The translations under genes were made by a program, and so were the position numbers. This document shows, piece after piece, positions 58,528 through 64,000 of a DNA stretch of 64,000 nt. Origin of the DNA: Lunularia cruciata (taxonomy: Eukaryota; Streptophyta; Marchantiopsida; Lunulariales; Lunulariaceae); assembly GCA_948567375.1 (NCBI GenBank), contig OX419755.1, positions 14,761,001 to 14,825,000 of the forward strand. Direction: 5' to 3'. Within the stretch, counting starts at the first letter, position 1, and the number at the start of each line of letters is the position of its first letter. The notes under the pieces were generated by a model. It did no database searches and was not told where the DNA came from. It was given only the letters and a program-made list of their open reading frames with translations.

Positions 58528-60396
58528 CTAAGGCGACCCAGAGTGATTATTCGCTGACGACGTGTTTACATGCTCCGGATGGGGGATGAGAGGCCTCATG
58601 TTTGATTCCGAAGAATCTTGAGATTGAAATTGACGAGAATCAGAAGAGGTGGAAGTCACAGTTGGGGCGTTGCTGGAAGAGATACTAAAGAGTGATCCAG
58701 CAGTGGATGAAAGAGGCCGGGAACCCCTTTCGGAATTCTCGGCGCTTGAACGGCGAAGAATCCTCTCTGTCATATTTAGGTCAGTCTTGAGTGACTCTGG
58801 TATCTCTGGAGGGTTGGTAAGCCCTTCTAGCATCTTCCACACCACACTCATATCAGGCCTTAGGTCAGGATCTCTTTGTTGACACAATAGTGAAACGATA
58901 ATCAACCTCCTTGCCTCCTCGGGAAGAAAATCTCCCTTCAACGCCGGATCCAGAATGTCAGACTCCTCATGAGCCTCTACCTTTCGAAGTGCCCAAATAG
59001 GCAGGTAAAACTCATCGCCCGGCAGCAAACTAATATTCAGATGCCTGCGACCACATACCAGCTCCAGCAGAACCACCCCGAAGCTGTACACATCCATTCT
59101 CGTTGACGCCGCTCCTGCATAGGTTTCGGGGGCCATATACCCAAATGTGCCCCCAGAAGCGATGGTAAGCGTTCTCTTTTCGCCGATAAGCTTCGCCATG
59201 CCAAAATCTGCCACTTTAGGTGTGAAGTACTCGTCCAGAAGTATGTTCTCCGGTTTGATGTCGAGATGTATGATTGCCTGCCCAATCTGAAGCTCTTCAT
59301 GGAGATACGCTAACCCTTTAGCTGTTCCTCTGGCAATCTCCACCCTCATCTTCCAAGCCAAAACGGGGGGACTTTCTAATTTGCTGAAGATCCATTTATC
59401 CAAGGACCCATTTTTTGCGAACTCGTACACTATGAAGGCGGGTCGGTTTGGTTCGTAGCAAAATCCCCTCAGCGCAACCAAATTCGCATGGTTTATATTC
59501 CCCAACGTTTTGATCTCTGCTTCAAAATCTTTCAGCCCCCGGTTATTATCCAACAGCGACTTGACAGCAACTTCGGTCTTGTCTGAGAGGATCCCCTTGT
59601 AGACTACACCAAACGCTCCACGTCCTAGCTCCTCGCTGAAACCATTTGTCACAGCATTCAAATGATCATACGAAAATCTCAGCCCTAGGACTTTGTGGTT
59701 ATCGCTAAAAATGTAGCTCAAACCTGGAACATTGCGATCTGAAGGGTCGGTCGATATCGATATCCTGGACTCAGAATTCGGTTGAGATGGTACACGCCTC
59801 AAACGCCGACGACGTTTTCTCAGACAGAAAAGACCAAAGATTAAAATCGAAGCAGCCAGCACACCTCCTACAACAGCCACAGCAATGACAGTGGTGTTCG
59901 TTCCACTACTACTACTACTACTCTGAGATGCTATGCATGGACCATTCTGGCACCCGTTGCCGCAATAGTCGTCGGTGACTCCACAATATCCAAACTCACT
60001 GCAGCATTGGTCGGCCACAGCACATGTCGAATCGTTTAATGTTCTACCGCATATCACATCAGGATCACTAGCGTTAGTTGTGACGCAGTTGCTCTGGCAG
60101 CCAGTACCACAATACTCCGTAGTACTTCCACAGAAACCGAATTCACTGCAACACAAATCGTCTCGACAGAGCGCATTCTGGGCTTCCTTGCCACAATCCT
60201 GGGCTCTACACGCCTGAACCAAGAACAATCCTGTACAGATAACTATCCAAGTTTTCAGCAGTGTTGATAGACACACTGGCCACACGTCTCTAGTGCTTCT
60301 CTCTACCTGACCTCCAGAATCATGAATCGTGTGCCCTGAGTCACCCGTGGCTCTTTTGCATCCACGGTAAGACCAAGGACCCAGGCACCTCGTCAT
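58528..60396 (-). CDS. Hevein-domain (chitin-binding) receptor-like kinase, copy 2
   Basis: Intronless, 622 residues from the ATG at 60396. An in-frame ATG at 60429 would add 11 residues. The later one is preferred because a TATA-like box on the - strand (60451-60458) puts the transcript start near 60427. A hydrophobic stretch at about 46-63, ending ACRAQ, looks like a signal peptide, but 45 polar residues precede it. That is unusual and may indicate a missed 5' intron. Hevein domains are Cys68-Cys104 and Cys116-Cys154; both keep Ser and the aromatic contact set (F86/F88/Y95 and F135/Y137/Y144). A Ser-rich linker and transmembrane helix (about 169-191) follow, then a basic stop-transfer run. 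The kinase has GRGAFGVV, Lys279, HLD at 377-379 (non-RD), DFG at 397-399 and APE. It closely resembles copy 1 through the kinase, so this is a tandem duplication. A Ser/Thr-rich tail follows. Confidence 0.88.
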   Translation of the reverse strand: MTRCLGPWSYRGCKRATGDSGHTIHDSGGQVERSTRDVWPVCLSTLLKTWIVICTGLFLVQACRAQDCGKEAQNALCRDDLCCSEFGFCGSTTEYCGTGCQSNCVTTNASDPDVICGRTLNDSTCAVADQCCSEFGYCGVTDDYCGNGCQNGPCIASQSSSSSSGTNTTVIAVAVVGGVLAASILIFGLFCLRKRRRRLRRVPSQPNSESRISISTDPSDRNVPGLSYIFSDNHKVLGLRFSYDHLNAVTNGFSEELGRGAFGVVYKGILSDKTEVAVKSLLDNNRGLKDFEAEIKTLGNINHANLVALRGFCYEPNRPAFIVYEFAKNGSLDKWIFSKLESPPVLAWKMRVEIARGTAKGLAYLHEELQIGQAIIHLDIKPENILLDEYFTPKVADFGMAKLIGEKRTLTIASGGTFGYMAPETYAGAASTRMDVYSFGVVLLELVCGRRHLNISLLPGDEFYLPIWALRKVEAHEESDILDPALKGDFLPEEARRLIIVSLLCQQRDPDLRPDMSVVWKMLEGLTNPPEIPESLKTDLNMTERILRRSSAENSERGSRPLSSTAGSLFSISSSNAPTVTSTSSDSRQFQSQDSSESNMRPLIPHPEHVNTSSANNHSGSP

Positions 60397-60450
60397 ACTT
60401 ACTTCTCTCACCTGGATCAAACACAACATGTCAGCAATCGACAAGAGAGC

Positions 60451-60458
60451 TTATTATA
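60451..60458 (-). promoter_or_regulatory. TATA-like box of hevein receptor kinase copy 2
   Basis: TATAATAA on the - strand, 22 bases before the ATG at 60429 and 55 before the ATG at 60396. If used, transcription would start at about 60427, which favours the second ATG. Confidence 0.4.
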
Positions 60459-63400
60459 GAGAACCATACTATCTCAGGGATTCTACACATGTGCAATTGC
60501 GATCCCCATGAGCTAGGTCAAGGTCTACTTCGTACTCCAAGTTTCACTCCAATCCCCATCCGTCAACCCTGAAAATGAGGGCGTGAAGTAAATCAGGTGA
60601 CGGAGGGCTCAACCCTCAGATTTCGGTGAAGTTATGAGTTCTTCGTGAATCATCGAAGAGTCATACGAGGCTTGGAGAGGATGCAAGCTGACTGAATTTC
60701 AACTTATGGCTTTCGCTGAGGTCATGAGTTCAGTTTCTGTAACAGTCTGACCTCATGCCTGATGCATGATTGATCGTAAACTCCATCAGTCCTCGTACAC
60801 AGACCCCTTGGTCATAAATTCGATGAAACCAATACCATGACAGGAATACCCTCCCGTTGTGTGCCTGGGAGTCCAAAAACTCAGAAGCCCCTTAATTTAA
60901 TTAGAAGCCGAGCGATGCCTCGGAAGGTGTTCATCGAGCTCGAGCAGAAGTCGCCCGTTGTTAAGAATGGGATTAAATGGAACCTGCGGCGTATTATTTT
61001 CAAAATAGGATCCGTCCAGACTGACATGGGAGTGTACACATCCCCATGGACAAAGCTCAAAATGTCCGAGAGGATCCTTGACATACAGCTGTGATCGCAA
61101 AACATGCGGAGTGTTGTGGAGTCACCGGATTCTCTCAAGTCTCTACTAAATTGAGTAAACTCCCAAGATTGTATGACCCAGCGAAGATCAACACAAGTTG
61201 ACCTTCGCTGGGACTATCCAGATGCTGCTCTTAAATTGCATAATTAGACCCTAGAACATCTTCCTCAACCGTACAGAATTAAGGATGGTTCGATGTTAAA
61301 ACTTGGACTTGTCGAGTTCTATTTGCGTCTTTCAGCAGCTCGTGGTCCGTTGACTCTTCAACAGCCCTTTCATGAAGCTTTCTACTTGGCTTGTGTTGAT
61401 GAGAATAAACGAAAACGTCTATACCACCACCTGAGCTAAACACCAGATCTCATTATCGACATCGATCATTACCGCCAAGGGTAACTCTTCGCAAGCAGAT
61501 GAATAACGAGAATTCTTGCGTCAAAGCTAATCAGGAGGTTCATTAACCTGACTAAACTCAGCGACCCACTATCGTAGAGGTCCTTCGCGTTCTCCCCGTC
61601 TCAACTGTCCGCCTTTACGCGCTGCACACTGCACGCCTTAACACGCTGCCTCTAGTGCGTTTACGCGTTTCATCTCATTTATCGTTTTCTACAACCTCCC
61701 TATATCGCGACGGCCTTCTTCTACCTAGAGTGCACTGCCACAGAGGAAGTGAATAAATCGATTGAGGCTATATTGGTTAGAATCCTCCAAATTGATTCTA
61801 CCAGATTATACTGAAGTTATCCTGAGGATTGATGATTTCTAACTAACCGACACGCCCGAACCGAGGCTTAATACCCTGTAAATTTCCTGTCTTCGACAAG
61901 CAACTGGGCCATGTTGTCTCAACAACTAATCTATCATCTCTCTTCCTCAACCAGACCGGCTAAGCAGACGAAGGCAGAGCTAGGTCTGCGAGGCTGAAGC
62001 AATGAACATCAACAAATATTGTCTCAATCTGGCGGATCACTAATGCTAATTTGAAGTTCAAAGATATGCGCACTACATAGAACATGTCAAGATCAAAGCT
62101 TACTTACGTCACCGGGTGCTCAAAACTCGAATCTGTACAAGAACACATCCCCAAGAATCGGTACCCACAAATTTACTCCACACAGCAACAACCCCGCGCG
62201 TCAAGATCAACCAAGCTATACCAGCTGCCATGTATTCCAAATACCCATACAAACAACAAACCAACCCTACCCGTCACCGTCCTTCAGATCTTAAAACCTG
62301 CACACGAACGGAGACCCAGAAGACCAGGAACCCAGCTCCTTGCGCTCCCCGAGTCTTCACCAGTTCAAAGGAGCTCCAGATCATGAGACCTTTCCAGCAA
62401 CTGAAGGTCACACCGAAGGTTCGACTGATTCACTAATTACTGTCAACCCATCAAGTCCAACCAGCGCGCACTTACTCTCCACTCTCCCATCGTACGCGTT
62501 TCCCCCCTCCTCTCTGTACACTACTGCTGTACATCTTCCGCCTATTTTAATCGTTTCCTTCTGTTCAAGCGCAATTCGAACCCGTTGAGATCGCTCCTAG
62601 AGGATCCGACGAACTTTAGGACCTCTGTGGCCTACGTGGAAAGCACCTTCCTTAACGACCATACAGTGTCAAAGCTACTCTGAAAGCGATTGGCGGACTG
62701 CCGCCAAAAATTACAGCTGTGACAGGAGACACCGTAAAATCATATCTACGCCACAGTGATGCCACTATCTGAACTAGAAATCCGCTGTACTCCTGTCCGG
62801 CTATTTCTACCAGAACCAGAATAGTCGTACCCCGAGTGGGGCCCACGGGAAGGGAAGTCTTCGTCCATATTGAATGTAAGTGTGGATATGCGCAAAAGTA
62901 CAAACCAAGGAGAAGCACAGATTTCAAATCTGGTGATATAGAAGTCAAGAGAGAAATATATTGGACCTGGTGCGATTCAAGTTTTGAACCCGACACCGTC
63001 AAACTGGCTTTCCATTCCTGCTTATTTCATCTGGGACTCTAAAGCTGGTGTCGGGATGAGCTCGGATATTATTTTACTAGCAGTCAAGGAGGTGCACTCT
63101 CCTTCGAAGTATTATCCCTTGCATCTTGACGATGATGACGACCGAATCATTGAAGCATAGTCTGAGCGTGAGCTTAGACTGTGCTTCAATGAGGTGAGCT
63201 TATGACGACTATGCTTTGAATATCCCATTTAAACTATGCAATGTGAGTGGTTTTTTAACTAAGTGGTTGATTTGAGGTAGACATGAAGTTATAGCTTTGC
63301 ATTTGTATTCGTAGTACCCTCCATATTGAGCTGATGGTTTCATGTCAGGTTCATCCTAGATACAATTATTGACAACAAGTGATGTACACGGAGTACTTGC

Positions 63401-64000
63401 CATGAAAGAAGATTATCTCATTGATTAACTACCGTGCATCTGTTCAAACCGAGCAGCACATTTTCTCTCTTCGTATGATCGAAGTTCATTGCTAATATCT
63501 TGCGGCATCATAGTCTAATAAAATCGAAGAAAGGAGTAGATTCCTTTGGAGTTGATAGCTGCAGCTCACATGAAGGTCGTTGACCATATCTCAAAGAAAG
63601 TGTTGTGTTGACCCTGGTTTTAAGGCCTTATCGTGTATGTATATTTGTCTTGAACATATCAGCTAACTAGATGGCACACCCCTGTTCTCCACTAGGGTTA
63701 TAATAATATATATCTCCTGTGATCACCTGATTGCACTTGGTTACACGTCATCTTCGTTCATCATGGACCAAGAAGCTTGCCAAATATCTGCGGGCAACAA
63801 ACCGAAGATGTCTGAAACTGCTTGGTGTCGTGACTGAAATGGAAAGAAAACCCAACAAGACGACACGCATGGGATAACAAGAAGGATGGGAAGAACCCGT
63901 CAAATACTCGGAAAAGAAAGTCATTACACTCGATCATATGGATGCCATTTCATTTCATTGGAGAGAAGAGGGAAATAGTATCCATATACTCTTGTAAGCA
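60459..64000. other. Intergenic DNA to the end of the window
   Basis: No supported gene. Overlapping frames at 62084-62588 (+) and 62652-63002 (-) show no recognisable domain. A strong short hairpin lies at 63147-63192, and a relative of the GAAGGATGGGAAG repeat at about 63860-63902. Confidence 0.45.
63147..63192 (+). repeat. Hairpin with 21-base arms and 4-base loop
   Basis: 63147-63167 pairs with 63172-63192 around the loop GTGA. The only two non-Watson-Crick positions become G-U pairs in a + strand transcript, so the RNA stem would be unbroken. Confidence 0.8.

Noticed and set aside
60397-60444. Longer N-terminus of hevein receptor kinase copy 2
   Set aside because: The frame begins at TTG (60444). 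The ATG at 60429 is only about 22 bases from the TATA-like box, so 60396 was preferred, without certainty.
62084-62588. Overlapping open frames of 82-106 codons on the + strand
   Set aside because: Low-complexity composition, mutually overlapping, no domain and no clear promoter.
62668-62690. GTGTCAAAGCTAC similar to the start of the small-protein genes
   Set aside because: A 13-base match without an ATG and without any further similarity downstream; chance.

Overview
The window is nuclear DNA from a land plant. The genes are separated by long intergenic stretches with no operon logic, introns have GT/AG borders, and there are plant-type receptor kinases and Ty3/gypsy and Ty1/copia retrotransposons. 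Hevein-type chitin-binding domains fused to receptor kinases, compact intronless genes and a gypsy-rich, AT-rich core suggest a seedless plant, most likely a moss; the lineage is inference.

Layout. 1-6.3 kb: a small unrecognised gene (1691-2327) with a long 5' UTR, then intergenic DNA. 6.3-8.8 kb: an intact intronless membrane-anchored GT4 glycosyltransferase. 8.8-12.6 kb: no recognisable gene. 12.6-31.0 kb: three full-length but dead Ty3/gypsy chromoviruses in a row, all on the + strand (12630-18928, 19209-24143, 24461-31035). The third holds a solo LTR of the second one's family with a perfect target duplication. 31-37 kb: AT-rich DNA with a decayed Ty1/copia pol on the - strand. 37-44 kb: intergenic DNA with a run of local tandem duplications. 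44.3-49.5 kb: two more copies of the small gene, with an antisense plastid-type 23S rRNA fragment between them. 49.5-54 kb: repeats, a possible copia LTR and a possible disulfide-isomerase exon relic. 54.0-60.4 kb: two tandem - strand receptor kinases, each with two hevein domains, a transmembrane segment and a non-RD kinase. 60.4-64 kb: no recognisable gene, one strong hairpin.

Most interesting content. (1) A three-copy family of about 90-112-residue proteins (1691, 44273, 48993) shares an N-terminal MCQS(Y/C) motif, a variable Pro/Ala/Ser-rich middle and a C-terminal W-K-x-F motif. All three have a phase-1 intron at the same place and a tiny last exon ending in Trp-stop. I do not recognise this family. 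(2) The tandem hevein-domain receptor kinases are plausible cell-surface chitin sensors. (3) The LTRs of the second gypsy family are packed with GAAnnTTC units, including perfect three-unit heat-shock elements in two copies.

Limits: everything was read by eye. Family names for the kinases, the glycosyltransferase and the retroelements rest on visible motifs. Splice sites are predicted, not observed.
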